A stretch of 64,000 bases of DNA, from assembly GCF_013409065.1 (NCBI RefSeq), contig NZ_JACBZP010000001.1:558001-622000 (forward strand), written 5' to 3'. Source of the DNA: Spelaeicoccus albus. Its GTDB lineage: Bacteria; Actinomycetota; Actinomycetes; Actinomycetales; Brevibacteriaceae. A program made the position numbers and the translations under genes. Numbering within the stretch: position 1 is the first letter of the stretch; each line of letters starts with the position of its first letter. This document shows positions 34,198 through 43,620 of this stretch, one piece after another. The notes beneath the pieces were generated by a model that worked only from the letters and a program-made list of their open reading frames with translations, was not told the origin of the DNA and ran no database searches.

Positions 34198-35460
34198 TCA
34201 ATGCCACGGCATCGACCGGACGAGCGCGCGCGGCTTGGCGATGAGCGCGAAGACCAGCGATCCCGCTGCAAAGCAGGCAAACATCATGGCGGCCATCGGC
34301 ACCGCCGAGTCCTGAGGGAACAATCCCGTCACGGGGGCCAATAGCGCTCCCGCCAAGAACTGCATGGCACCGAGGAACGCGGCGGCCGATCCGGCCCGGT
34401 CGGGGTGGTCGTACAAGGCGAGCGTCGGAGTATTGGGCATGACCATGCCCATGCAGATCAGTGCCGGCATCAGCATGCCGATGAATGCCCATTTGCTTGC
34501 ATCCGACGCTGCCAGAATTATCAGGACGGCGCCGAAGAATGCCCCGCCGGCCATCGCCGTCCGCAAGATGTTGGCCGGATGGAATCGCCCCACAAGACTG
34601 GCGTTGAGCTGGCTGCCGCCCGTAATCATGACGGCTCCGACGGCAAAGAGTATCGCGTAGGTTTGGACGCTGAAACCGTACAGATCCTGGTAGACGAAGG
34701 TGGCGGCGCTGACGTACGTGAACAGCGCCCCCATCGCGACGGACCCGGTCAGCACGATTCCGAGATACCGTGCCGACCGCAACAGGACGCCGTACGACCG
34801 CAGTGCCGGCATCACGCCGGCCTGCGCCCGCCGGGATTCCGGCAACGTCTCCTTCACCCGGACGAGCGCGAGAACGGCGAGCGCCAGGCCGAAGCCGCCG
34901 AGGGCGAAGAACATGGACCGCCAGGTGCCCAGCGCGAGGAATCCGGCACCGATCGTCGGAGCGAGCACGGGCGCCACGCCGGAAACCAGCATGAGCCGCG
35001 ACAACAGCCGGGCCAGCACGCTCCCGGTGTAAAGGTCGCGCGCCATGGCCATCGACAACACCATGCCGGCAGCTGCCGTGAATCCTTGCACGAACCGCAT
35101 GGCGAACAGCAGGGCGAACGACGAGGTCACGGCGACAACGAGCGACGCCAGCACGTACAGCACTAACGCCGCGATGAGGGGCCGACGGCGTCCGTACGCG
35201 TCCGAAATCGACCCGAGGAACAGCTGGCCGAGCGCAAGACCGGCAAGTGTCGCAGTGAGCGTGAGCTGCACCATGGCCGAGGACACGTCGAGGTCGGCCG
35301 AGACGGCCGGGAAGGCCGCTAGATACATGTCAATGGTGAGAGGGCCGATCGCCGTCAGGGCGCCGAAAAGCATCACTCGTGCGATCGGGGGCCGGGGCGT
35401 GATTGCGGCGGCGCTCGCGGGAGCGGGGGCCGGGGCGGGTGTTGGGGATGTCTCAGGCAC
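34198..35460 (-). CDS. Bcr/CflA-type MFS multidrug exporter
   Basis: 420 residues from GTG 35460, 12 predicted helices. Family landmarks: IGPLTIDMYLAAFPAVSADL in helix 1 and LGSISDAYGRRRPLIAALV in loop 2-3. An Ala/Pro-rich N-terminal tail precedes helix 1. The start is uncertain: the frame stays open upstream to a TTG at 35598, but those residues have no family match. Confidence 0.87.
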   Translation of the reverse strand: MPETSPTPAPAPAPASAAAITPRPPIARVMLFGALTAIGPLTIDMYLAAFPAVSADLDVSSAMVQLTLTATLAGLALGQLFLGSISDAYGRRRPLIAALVLYVLASLVVAVTSSFALLFAMRFVQGFTAAAGMVLSMAMARDLYTGSVLARLLSRLMLVSGVAPVLAPTIGAGFLALGTWRSMFFALGGFGLALAVLALVRVKETLPESRRAQAGVMPALRSYGVLLRSARYLGIVLTGSVAMGALFTYVSAATFVYQDLYGFSVQTYAILFAVGAVMITGGSQLNASLVGRFHPANILRTAMAGGAFFGAVLIILAASDASKWAFIGMLMPALICMGMVMPNTPTLALYDHPDRAGSAAAFLGAMQFLAGALLAPVTGLFPQDSAVPMAAMMFACFAAGSLVFALIAKPRALVRSMPWH

Positions 35461-35662
35461 AACACACTCAACCGCGGCGAGCGCGTTTTGATTCCGCGCA
35501 TGCCCGGCGACTTCGCACAATGGGCCGGCGCCCGGCGATCTTTCACTTGATGGACCACCCGGGTGGCTGGAAAGACGGTCGGTGACGGATAATGGCAAGT
35601 AGACGTGTCACAGGCGTCGGCGCAGGTTGCCGACGTGAGCGGGATCTTCGAAAGGAAATGCA

Positions 35663-35911
35663 GTGAGCAACGATTTAAAGCTCCAACGAGGAGCGGTGGG
35701 CAGCCGGGCCGTCACCGCGGTCGGACTCATTATCGGATTCGTGTTGTTCGCCGCCAGCCTGTACTTCATGGGCAGCGCCTTCGACCCGGCGATCTCCGAG
35801 ATGCGGGCCGTCATCGAATGGTCGAGCGCCATGATCCTGATGGGACTGGCCTTCGGGGTCCCGATCCACATCATCGCCAAGATCGACGGCCAGTCGATTA
35901 AGGTCGAGTAG
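35663..35911 (+). CDS. Small two-helix membrane protein
   Basis: 82 residues, GTG start with AAAGGAAA upstream. Two hydrophobic helices (VGLIIGFVLFAASLYFMGSA; SAMILMGLAFGVPIHIIAKI). It sits 2 bp before the aminotransferase gene and is probably co-transcribed. No family recognised. Confidence 0.65.
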   Translation: MSNDLKLQRGAVGSRAVTAVGLIIGFVLFAASLYFMGSAFDPAISEMRAVIEWSSAMILMGLAFGVPIHIIAKIDGQSIKVE

Positions 35912-35913
35912 CC

Positions 35914-37275
35914 TTGTCCGGGGATCGCCTGAGCACTGCGGAAGTGCGCGAGTTGGACGCCAAGCACGTCCTGCATTCCTGGTCCGCGCAAAACGCGATC
36001 ACCCCGGTGCCGATCGCGAGTGCGTCCGGCGCCAGCTTTACCGATGCGGACGGCAACACGTGGCTCGATTTCGCCTCGCAGCTGGTGAACATGAACATCG
36101 GGCACCAGCATCCGAAGCTCGTCCAAGCCATCAAGGATCAAGCCGACGAACTTTGCTATATCGCTCCGGCATTCGCCAATGACAAGCGCAGCGAGCTGGC
36201 GAGGCTCATCGCCGACCGTGCTCCCGGCGCCCTGAACACAGTCTTTTTCACCAACGGCGGCGCCGAGGCCAATGAGAACGCCATCCGGATGGCGCGCGTG
36301 CACACCGGTCGCCACAAGATTCTGAGCATGTACCGCTCGTACCACGGTGCGACGTCGACGGCTATCACGGCCACCGGGGATCCACGCCGCTGGCCGTCCG
36401 ACGGGGCGGCGACGGGTGTGGTGCATTTCATGGGCCCCTATGCCTACCGCTCCGCGTTCGGTTCGACCGACCAGGAGGAGGAATCCCGGCGGGCACTCGA
36501 CCATTTGCGGCAAACCGTTCAGCTCGAAGGGCCCGGCACGATTGCCGGCATCCTGTTGGAAACGATTGTCGGCACCAACGGCGTGCTGATTCCGCCGGCC
36601 GGCTATCTGGACGGCGTCCGGCAGCTGTGCGACGACTACGGTATCGCCATGATCGCGGACGAGGTGATGGTTGGATTCGGCCGAACCGGCGAGTGGTTCG
36701 CCATCGGCGGGTTCGACGTCGAACCCGACCTCATCACGTTCGCCAAGGGCGTCAACTCCGGGTACGTTCCGCTCGGCGGCGTCATTTTGTCCGACCGGAT
36801 CGCCCGCACGTTCGACGACACGCCGTACCCGGGCGGACTGACTTATTCCGGGCACCCGTTGGCCTGCGCGGCCGGCGCGGCGTCCATCAAGATCTTCGAA
36901 GAAGAGCACATCCTCGAAAATGTGCGCGACCTCGGCGAACGGGTGCTGCGCCCCCGGCTCGAGAAGATGGCCGTCGACCACCCCTCGATCGGCGAGGTGC
37001 GTGGGAAGGGCCTGTTCTTTGCACTCGAGCTGGTGCGCAACCGCGACACCCGTGAACCGCTCGTGCCGTTCAACGCGTCGGGGGCCGACGCCGAGCCGAT
37101 GGCCCGCTTGATGACCGCGTGCAAAGAGCGCGGCGTGTGGCCGTTCAGCCATTTCAACAGGCTGCAGATCGCGCCGCCGCTCGTCATCAGCGAAGACGAT
37201 CTGGTGCGCGGATTGGACGCGATCGACGAGGCGCTGAGCGTTGCCGACGGCTACTACGCGGAGTCCCCGGCCTGA
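35914..37275 (+). CDS. Class III PLP-dependent aminotransferase
   Basis: 453 residues. The cofactor Lys is in LITFAKGVNSGYVPLGG; the phosphate and ring contacts are in FFTNGGAEANENAIRMAR and the Asp of MIADEVMVGFGRTG. The sequence resembles the taurine:pyruvate / beta-alanine-type omega-aminotransferases more than argD or gabT. TTG 35914 follows the previous stop by 2 bp; GTG 35944 is an alternative start. Confidence 0.88.
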   Translation: MSGDRLSTAEVRELDAKHVLHSWSAQNAITPVPIASASGASFTDADGNTWLDFASQLVNMNIGHQHPKLVQAIKDQADELCYIAPAFANDKRSELARLIADRAPGALNTVFFTNGGAEANENAIRMARVHTGRHKILSMYRSYHGATSTAITATGDPRRWPSDGAATGVVHFMGPYAYRSAFGSTDQEEESRRALDHLRQTVQLEGPGTIAGILLETIVGTNGVLIPPAGYLDGVRQLCDDYGIAMIADEVMVGFGRTGEWFAIGGFDVEPDLITFAKGVNSGYVPLGGVILSDRIARTFDDTPYPGGLTYSGHPLACAAGAASIKIFEEEHILENVRDLGERVLRPRLEKMAVDHPSIGEVRGKGLFFALELVRNRDTREPLVPFNASGADAEPMARLMTACKERGVWPFSHFNRLQIAPPLVISEDDLVRGLDAIDEALSVADGYYAESPA

Positions 37276-37291
37276 CCCTCCCTCCCCTATC

Positions 37292-37303
37292 GCCGAGTGG
37301 TGG
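37292..37303. repeat. Isolated copy of the GCCGAGTGGTGG repeat
   Basis: The 12-bp core of the IS110-target repeat, here just after the aminotransferase gene and without the palindrome seen at 25455-25509. It is complementary to bridge RNA positions 25580-25591. Confidence 0.8.
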
Positions 37304-37317
37304 AGTCCGCTGAAAAC

Positions 37318-37759
37318 TTACGGGGTGTCGAGCGCGCGGACTTCGTCATGTAAACGTTCCATTGTGACGTCGAGTTCGTTCGCCACATCGGCTGCGCGGC
37401 CGAGCTCGGCAAGCAGTTCGGCCGGAACGTCCCTGGCGTATTTGTAATAGATCTTGTGCTCGAGGCTGGCCCAGAAGTCCATGGCGATCGTGCGAATCTG
37501 GATCTCGACGCGAACCTGCTCGACGTTGTCCGACATGAAGACGGGCACGTCCACGATCAGGTGCAAGCTCTTGTACCCGTTCGGCTTGGGTGACTTGATG
37601 TAGTCCTTGACCTCGATCACGCTCACATCGCCTTGCCGCGTGAGCATATCGGCCACCCGGTACGAATCGGCGATGAAGCTGCAGACCACGCGGATCCCGG
37701 CGATATCGTGCATTGTCGCCCGCATGGCCTCGAAGGTCAGCGGGCACCCGATGCGTCTC
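37318..37759 (-). pseudogene. Small alarmone synthetase, C-terminal half (split by insertion)
   Basis: It encodes ARRIGCPLTFEAMRATMHDI, then AGIRVVCSFIADSYRVADML, PKPNGYKSLHLIVDVPVF and EIQIRTIAMDFWASLEHKIY, the RelA/SpoT nucleotidyltransferase core. The N-terminal ATP-binding helices are missing here and lie at 57406-57639. Deleting 37765-57400 plus one GCTTT copy gives one continuous 681-bp gene. Locally the frame stays open into the element terminus (to a GTG at 37786-37788), so a truncated product is possible but would lack the ATP-binding part. Confidence 0.92.
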
Positions 37760-37764
37760 GCTTT
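37760..37764. repeat. Target-site duplication, left copy (GCTTT)
   Basis: GCTTT immediately outside the left terminus, repeated at 57401-57405. It reads AAAGC in the interrupted gene, inside the codons for Lys-Ala of SIVEKARRIG. Confidence 0.92.
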
Positions 37765-37898
37765 GTCAGTTTCAGGAGTCGATGGCACGGCCTGCCGCGC
37801 AATTTCAGGGTTGTGCAGAGGACTGTTGACTTTTATTTGTCAGTAGTCCCGTTCGCAACATTGCGTTTTGCTCTAAAGTTCCCTTCACGAAACGGCAG
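37765..37898 (+). repeat. Left terminus of the 19.6-kb element (copy A)
   Basis: It begins GTCAGTTTCAGGAGTCGATG and continues for ~130 bp closely matching the copy at 50657 (about a dozen differences). Only the first 25 bp match the right terminus. An internal TTTATTTGTCAGTAGTCCC echoes the TGTCAGAAGT motif found just inside the right end. Confidence 0.88.
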
Positions 37899-37962
37899 TC
37901 GGTGTGAAGGCTCACATTCAGTTGGGGATCGGCCAGGGGTGCGGGCATGGGAGACTGTCAGG

Positions 37963-38460
37963 GTGGGTACAACGTTGACAACGCTTGCGCTGCCCGACGC
38001 CGTGGTCGTGCTTCGTCGAGCGGCGATTGAGGATGTGCGAGGCATCGTCGAGTTGTTGTCTGACGACCCATTGGGCAACACCCGGGAGGATGTTGCTGGT
38101 GAGGCGGACCTGGGGCCGTATCGGCGTGCGTTCCATCTGATCGACGCTGACCCGGCCCAGCTCCTCGTGGTCGCCACCACTCGCAGCGATGAGATGGTGG
38201 GCACTCTCCAGTTGTCCACCATTCCTGGCATGTCTCGGCGGGGCGCGCTGCGAGCTCAGATCGAAGCTGTGAGAGTGGCCCAGGCCTACCGCAGCCAAGG
38301 CTTGGGTGCCGCCATGTTCGAGTGGGCCATCGCCGAGGCCCGCCGGCGCGGATGCATCCTCGTGCAACTGACCACGGACAAGACCCGCCTCGATGCGCAC
38401 CGCTTCTACGAGCGACTCGGCTTCGTTGCTTCACACGAGGGTCTGAAGCTGAACCTATGA
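37963..38460 (+). CDS. GNAT family N-acetyltransferase
   Basis: 165 residues. GTG 37963 has GGGAG 9 bases upstream. GNAT features: VVLRRAAIEDVRGIVELL at the start, acetyl-CoA loop EAVRVAQAYRSQGLGAAMF, and the C-terminal LDAHRFYERLGFVASHEGLK. It is the first cargo gene inside the left terminus. Substrate unknown; relatives acetylate antibiotics or small amines. Confidence 0.86.
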   Translation: MGTTLTTLALPDAVVVLRRAAIEDVRGIVELLSDDPLGNTREDVAGEADLGPYRRAFHLIDADPAQLLVVATTRSDEMVGTLQLSTIPGMSRRGALRAQIEAVRVAQAYRSQGLGAAMFEWAIAEARRRGCILVQLTTDKTRLDAHRFYERLGFVASHEGLKLNL

Positions 38461-38538
38461 ACGCAGGCCGTCCCGCACGAGGATCCTCTCGCGGCACGTG
38501 CTGCTGTGTTGTCGGTGGTAGCGGGCATTCTGGTGTGT

Positions 38539-39264
38539 ATGACGAATTCGGTACAGCTCGTACAGGCAGCGCTCAACGGGGATCGCGTACATCCTGCGGT
38601 GCCGCACACCCCGGACGAGATCGCCGCGGACACGGTCGCAGCGGTAGCCGCCGGTGCCCAGTCGGTGCACGTCCACGTCTTCGACGATGAGGGCCGGCAG
38701 ACCCTCGCCGCGGATCATGTCGCGAAAGTGCTGCGCGCCATTCGCGCCTCGTCGCCGCACACGCCGATCTCGTTGACCACCTCAGCCGACGTCGAAGCAG
38801 ATCCTGCGAGTCGACTACGTGCGATCGAAGCGTGGACCAAGCTCCCGGATCTGGTCACCGCCAACCAAGGCGAGGACGGCATCACCGACCTCTGCGAACT
38901 GCTCGCAGGTCGCGGCGTTGGAATCGAAGCGGGTCTGCTGTCCTTCGGCGACGCCCAAGCCTTCGTCGCGTCCGGTTCGGCACGATGGTGTGTGCGGGTC
39001 ATGGTCGAACCGTTGGACGCCGACCCGCATGCCGCGCTGGCGCAGGCCGAGGCCATTGAGGAATTGGTGACCGGTGCGGGCATCCCGCTGGGACAGGTGC
39101 ATCACGGTGACGGAATCGCATCGTGGTCGGTCAACCAGCGCGCGGTTGCTCTCGGCCACGGCATCCGGACCGGGCTGGAGGACACTCCGGTCCTTCCCGG
39201 TGGTCGCCAAGCACGCGATAACGCTGACTGCGTCGTCGCCGCCATCGCCATGCTTGATCGCTGA
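38539..39264 (+). CDS. BKACE-type beta-keto acid cleavage enzyme (DUF849)
   Basis: 241 residues. Family landmarks: ALNGDRVHPAVPHTPDEIAA, the zinc-binding HxH in SVHVHVFDDEG, VTANQGEDGITDL and GQVHHGDGIASW. These enzymes cleave beta-keto acids with acetyl-CoA. The chain is shorter than the usual 270-310 residues and mid-domain segments look trimmed, so activity is uncertain. ATG 38539 chosen over an in-frame ATG at 38506. Confidence 0.8.
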   Translation: MTNSVQLVQAALNGDRVHPAVPHTPDEIAADTVAAVAAGAQSVHVHVFDDEGRQTLAADHVAKVLRAIRASSPHTPISLTTSADVEADPASRLRAIEAWTKLPDLVTANQGEDGITDLCELLAGRGVGIEAGLLSFGDAQAFVASGSARWCVRVMVEPLDADPHAALAQAEAIEELVTGAGIPLGQVHHGDGIASWSVNQRAVALGHGIRTGLEDTPVLPGGRQARDNADCVVAAIAMLDR

Positions 39265-39307
39265 CCCACTCGCCGATCCTGTTACGGTTCACCTCTTTGG
39301 TCTCGGA

Positions 39308-39772
39308 TCATTTACGGCTGGCAATTTTTAGCATCAGCTTCGAAGACTCGATCTGTTCGGCTGGGGCCTGGTCCCTCAGGCGAAGCTCTAACGCTTCTTC
39401 CAGATGCGCTAACGCCATATGCCGATCGCCGGCAGCGTATTCCGCTTTGGCAAGGTGTTGAATCAACATGGCTCGCCGAAGTCCTTTCGGGGTATGGATC
39501 TGGAACAAATCGGTGAAGATGACAATGGCTTGCTCGGGATGGCCCGCGCATCGAGCGAGTTCTCCACGGAGAACATCGCGACGAAAATTCTGCGGCGCTG
39601 CATCAAGTTCGGTAGCTGCAACATCTAAGTCGCCGTCGACGAGAGCGGCGACGGCGCGGTTGCAGTGGTCAGGAGAGTGAGCAAGCTCCGCCTCGACACG
39701 CGACCGGTTGACGATAATCATCTCTCCAGAATGTTCATCGATACCAAGACCTGAACCAATGTTGATTGTCAC
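39308..39772 (-). CDS. TPR-like helical protein
   Basis: 154 residues with repeated helical pairs resembling tetratricopeptide repeats (VLRGELARCAGHPEQAIVIF; MLIQHLAKAEYAAGDRHMAL; HLEEALELRLRD). The length and lack of other domains suggest either a small adaptor or the C-terminal remnant of a larger TPR regulator. No signal peptide. No partner identified. Confidence 0.5.
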   Translation of the reverse strand: MTINIGSGLGIDEHSGEMIIVNRSRVEAELAHSPDHCNRAVAALVDGDLDVAATELDAAPQNFRRDVLRGELARCAGHPEQAIVIFTDLFQIHTPKGLRRAMLIQHLAKAEYAAGDRHMALAHLEEALELRLRDQAPAEQIESSKLMLKIASRK

Positions 39773-40282
39773 CGTCTCATCATGACGTAATTCGCGGTGG
39801 CGTCCAAGAGAGGATCGTCCTGTGGCATGAAGCTCTCAAGCTTCTCTGCAACCGGATGGACGCCCATGTCTCCGGTGAAAGGAACACGTTTCGTCTGCGA
39901 AGATGACGAAGATGCGTGGACCGGCTCTGAACTGCTGGGCGAGTTCGCCCGGCACGAGGCAGGCGGAATGGAGGCCGTCGACCAACTCCTTCATCATGGG
40001 ATCAGTAACCCTGTTGCCACTCAAGCCGGGCCGCCCCGCTCACGTCCCGCACACCGATCCGCTCACGGCTCGTCCCAGGAGGTTGGGCGCGAGTGCGGAG
40101 GGGCTCTGGCATCGGTACGGGCGAATTCTGAAACCGGCATCTTCTACTTCGCATAAACGCAGTTCCGTGCTGCATTACGGGTTGACGGCGACCGCATTGG
40201 CGCGTTGACCGGCGTGAGGTTTCGTGGCCTCGTCTTGGAGTTGGTTCAATCGTAGAAAATCGATCCATTCAAGGGAAGCCGA
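39773..40282. other. Gene-poor stretch upstream of the helicase
   Basis: About 510 bp. Short open frames exist on both strands but none has a coherent protein pattern or family match. It may be eroded coding DNA. An A/T-rich leader with AAGGGAAG precedes the helicase start. Confidence 0.4.
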
Positions 40283-42394
40283 ATGTCCGAAGCAATTGTC
40301 CGACAGGCCGACGCGCTTGCCGATGAGCAGCACGCCGTCGACCTGGCATACGGGCGCAGAGACGAGCTGCTGATGGAGGTCAAGCAGGGTCTCGTCGACG
40401 CAGTCCCACGCAATGCCGTGGAAGCGGCCCGCCTCACGATCCTTCGCCGCAGACAAGCGGACCTGCGGCACGCTGAAACCGGCCTGGTCTTCGGCCGGCT
40501 CGACGCCGCCAACGGATCCACCCGTCATCTGGGGCGAGTCGGACTCCCCAGCCCGGACGACGACTCCGAGCCATTGGTACTAGACTGGCGCGCTCCCGCG
40601 GCACGTCCGTTCTACACGGCGACGCCGCTCGACTCACAGGGCCAACGGCGCCGCCGGCACATCCGAACCAACGGGCGCGAGGTGGTCGGAGTCGACGACG
40701 AACCGCTCGACGCGGGAGGTGAATCCGGCGATCTCGTCGGTGAGGGCGCTCTGTTCGCGGCGCTCTCCGCACGCCGGACCGGCCGGATGGGCACTGCAGT
40801 CGCGACACTGCAGCGTGAGCAGGACGACATCGTGCGGGCGGCGCCCGATGGCCTGCTGGTCGTGCAGGGCGGCCCGGGTACCGGCAAAACGGTCGTCGCG
40901 CTGCACCGCGTCGCCTACCTGCTCTTCAGCCATCCGAGTCTGGCCAGCCAGGGGGTATTGGTCCTCGGCCCGTCGCGCCGCTTCCTGGACTACATCGCTC
41001 AAGTACTGCCGGCTCTTGGCGAGACTGCGGTCGTGGGAGCGACCTGCGAGACGCTGGTGCCAGGTGTCGCAGTGGAGCGGGACGAGTCCCGTGAGCTCGC
41101 GAAGCTGAAGGGGCGCTCTCTCTGGCAGTCTTCGCTGACGGCGTACGTGCGCTCATTGGCCCCTGTGCCGACTGCTCTGGACTTCCTGGTGGACGGCGAG
41201 ACTCATACGCTGCCGGCGCATCGGATCCGGCGCGCTGTGGAGGGTGCGGTGTCCGGAAGGGACCTACACGCGGCCCGTCGTTGGTTCGTCGAGAACGTGC
41301 ACGACTTGCTGACCGACGCCGTGATCGAACGCCACGAGGAATTGCTCGACGGCGTGGAGGATGGCTTTGAGGACCTCCTGGCCCGTGTGGACGCCGGCCT
41401 GGCGAAGTCGGATAATCGCGGCACCCTTACCGGCGCAATGGGCAGCGACGTCGATGGGACTCTCACCGACGATGACATCGAGCGGCTGCACACAAGAATC
41501 GCGGGCGACCGCGACATCACTGGCGTGCTCGACGGGTTCTGGCCTCTCTACGACCCCCGCCAGACCCTTCAATCGTTCCTAGCGGACGACGCGCTGCTCC
41601 ACGAGTTCGCCCCCTGGCTCGATGAACATGAGCGGGCAATGATCACTAACGCCCTGACGCCGCTCGCGCCCAGCGATATTCCGCTGTTGGACGCCGTCGC
41701 GGAGTTGTTGGGACCGACCGAAGCAGCAAGTGAACAGGGTGAGTTCCTCGTGGACCGGGCAGCAGCTCAGCGTGATTGGGCATACGGGCACGTCGTCGTC
41801 GACGAGGCGCAGGAACTCTCGGCGATGCAGTGGCAGATGGTGGCCCGCCGCGTCCCGTCCCGATCTATCACCGCCGTGGGCGACATTGACCAGGCTGAAG
41901 CGCCGCATCGGCATAGGACGTGGGAAGGGTCGCTCACCCCGGTTTTCGGTGAGCGATGGCGCCGCGGCGACCTGACGATCTGCTTTCGGACCCCGCGTGA
42001 AGTTATAGCTCTCACCGGCCCGGTCCTGGCCCGGGCAGGAAGCCACAACGAGCCGCCCCGCGCGGTCCGCGACTCAGGGTTTGAGCCTTGGGAAGTCACT
42101 TCGGCCGACCCAGAACTGGCCGACACCGTCGCGGGCCTGGTGGAGGCAATGAGAGTGCGGTGGCAAAGTGGCAGTGTCGGTGTGGTGGCACCGCGGTCGC
42201 GTATCGCGGTGTTGCGAGAAGCTGTGCCGGACGCTGTCGTGCTGGCCGCCGTTGAGGCAAAGGGGCTGGAGTGGGACGCCGCGCTAGTCGTCGACCCGGA
42301 CGGCATCACCGCTGAGCCTCGCGGCTGGAACGGACTGTATGTCGCGCTGACCCGCTGCACGCAAGAACTGGGCCAGGTGCGACCGGCCGATTAA
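40283..42394 (+). CDS. helR: HelR/HelD-like RNA polymerase-associated helicase
   Basis: 703 residues, superfamily 1 helicase: an N-terminal helical arm (~1-90), a LDWRAPAARPFYTA domain typical of HelD, Walker A GGPGTGKTVV (196-203), Walker B HVVVDEAQELSAMQWQ, and the late motif GLYVALTRC. HelD proteins free stalled RNA polymerase; the actinobacterial HelR branch displaces rifamycins and confers tolerance. No rifamycin-associated element was seen upstream. A general HelD function is equally possible. Only one helicase of this type is in the window. Confidence 0.82.
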   Translation: MSEAIVRQADALADEQHAVDLAYGRRDELLMEVKQGLVDAVPRNAVEAARLTILRRRQADLRHAETGLVFGRLDAANGSTRHLGRVGLPSPDDDSEPLVLDWRAPAARPFYTATPLDSQGQRRRRHIRTNGREVVGVDDEPLDAGGESGDLVGEGALFAALSARRTGRMGTAVATLQREQDDIVRAAPDGLLVVQGGPGTGKTVVALHRVAYLLFSHPSLASQGVLVLGPSRRFLDYIAQVLPALGETAVVGATCETLVPGVAVERDESRELAKLKGRSLWQSSLTAYVRSLAPVPTALDFLVDGETHTLPAHRIRRAVEGAVSGRDLHAARRWFVENVHDLLTDAVIERHEELLDGVEDGFEDLLARVDAGLAKSDNRGTLTGAMGSDVDGTLTDDDIERLHTRIAGDRDITGVLDGFWPLYDPRQTLQSFLADDALLHEFAPWLDEHERAMITNALTPLAPSDIPLLDAVAELLGPTEAASEQGEFLVDRAAAQRDWAYGHVVVDEAQELSAMQWQMVARRVPSRSITAVGDIDQAEAPHRHRTWEGSLTPVFGERWRRGDLTICFRTPREVIALTGPVLARAGSHNEPPRAVRDSGFEPWEVTSADPELADTVAGLVEAMRVRWQSGSVGVVAPRSRIAVLREAVPDAVVLAAVEAKGLEWDAALVVDPDGITAEPRGWNGLYVALTRCTQELGQVRPAD

Positions 42395-42741
42395 TCGACC
42401 CGGAACAGTGTGAACCGCCACAGGGCAGCATTGCTGGGCACTTCCGAGCACCGCGCACGCTTATGCTGCCGGGCGCGTACCCCTTCGGATAGCACAGTGC
42501 GCATCAGGGCCTCGATTTACGCTACAAAAGATCGACTGTCAGTTTCAGAAGTTGTCTCCACAAATCTCAAAGCTCGACGGCGTTCGTGGCCGGTGCCTCG
42601 GACAGTCCCGAGCGGTCCATTCAACCATCGTCAAGTGGGCCGTGTCGGTCGGCGCGACCGTCAATCGGGCTCATCAGTACACGAGGAACGTTCCACAAGC
42701 CAGAAGGGGCTTTATCGAATCACACGAATCTGCGCCACGAA
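42395..42741. other. Gene-free stretch with a terminus fragment
   Basis: No convincing gene. It contains GTCAGTTTCAGAAGT at 42537-42551, identical to the first 15 bp of the conserved terminus, in the same orientation as the left end, after which similarity stops. Confidence 0.55.
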
Positions 42742-43578
42742 CTATTCGATCACGCGACCGGCGCGAGATTGAGTGTGGTCATTGTCCGATATTATCGTGC
42801 GGGTCAACAGCCCAACCACCACGGCAACGGCGACAACAACGAGTGCTTGCAGCCATTGCTCCGCCGGCCCGGTTCCAGCGCCGGGACCTCTGAGGTAGCC
42901 GAGCAAGTCAAAGCTGGCGTGCACAGACCCGGCGATCCATAATGAACCGATCTTTTGCCCCCGGATCAAGAAAGCCATAATGAACGACAGGGCGACCGTA
43001 GTCGTGAGAAACCCGAGCACGAATAGCGGGGCCTGCGTAAAGATTTGAATATGCCAGGCCCCCCAGAATAACCCCGCGCTGGCGGTGCCGAGCCAGAATC
43101 CTAACCGATTCTGTAGCTTGGGCTGCAGGTATGCACGCCACCCGAACTCCTCACCGAATGAGCCAAGTAGCGTCCAAATTAAAATTGTTGGAAGGGCTCC
43201 ACCCTCGTCAACGGGAGTGAAGATGCGATCGGTGACTCCGAGAGCGCGCATGATCAGCAACCAGCCCAACACTCCGACGGCAGCCGCAATGATCCCCGTG
43301 ATGACACGGCGCCAAACCACGCCGTTAGCGCGCACGCTATCCAAGAGGTCGGTAGAATCTCGCCCCGTGAAACGGCGATATACGATGACCGCGACGACTC
43401 CCAAAGCCGGCGCGAACTGGACCCACTGTGCCGAGTTGTCACTCCCTGTACCTAGTGCCGTACCGATGAGGGACTGCAGCGCAATGAGCAACTCCGACGC
43501 CACCAACAACACAAGCAGGTAAATAAGGCCTTCCCACCAAGGAAAACGATGGGTGCCCTTGCTTTTTATACCTGCCAT
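42742..43578 (-). CDS. CPBP-family intramembrane metalloprotease
   Basis: 278 residues, about eight membrane helices. The Abi/CAAX-protease motifs are complete: EE..R in LGSFGEEFGWRAYLQ, His in LFWGAWHIQIF, and the third motif in GSVHASFDLLGYL. Members process prenylated or bacteriocin-type peptides or confer immunity. Standing alone, it gives no clue to its substrate. Confidence 0.88.
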   Translation of the reverse strand: MAGIKSKGTHRFPWWEGLIYLLVLLVASELLIALQSLIGTALGTGSDNSAQWVQFAPALGVVAVIVYRRFTGRDSTDLLDSVRANGVVWRRVITGIIAAAVGVLGWLLIMRALGVTDRIFTPVDEGGALPTILIWTLLGSFGEEFGWRAYLQPKLQNRLGFWLGTASAGLFWGAWHIQIFTQAPLFVLGFLTTTVALSFIMAFLIRGQKIGSLWIAGSVHASFDLLGYLRGPGAGTGPAEQWLQALVVVAVAVVVGLLTRTIISDNDHTQSRAGRVIE

Positions 43579-43620
43579 TTGCTGATCCTCACGTTGAATC
43601 GTGCCCCTCTGATGCCCTGG

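Noticed and set aside
37765-37898. Left terminus interpreted as a phage attachment site
   Set aside because: There is no tRNA or integrase; the inverted arrangement and the 5-bp duplication fit transposition.
39773-40282. Small genes on either strand between the TPR-like gene and the helicase
   Set aside because: Candidate frames have no start signals, no recognisable motifs and conflicting overlaps.
42537-42551. Third complete terminus of the transposon
   Set aside because: Identity is limited to 15 bp and the rest of the ~130-bp terminus is absent; reported only as a fragment.
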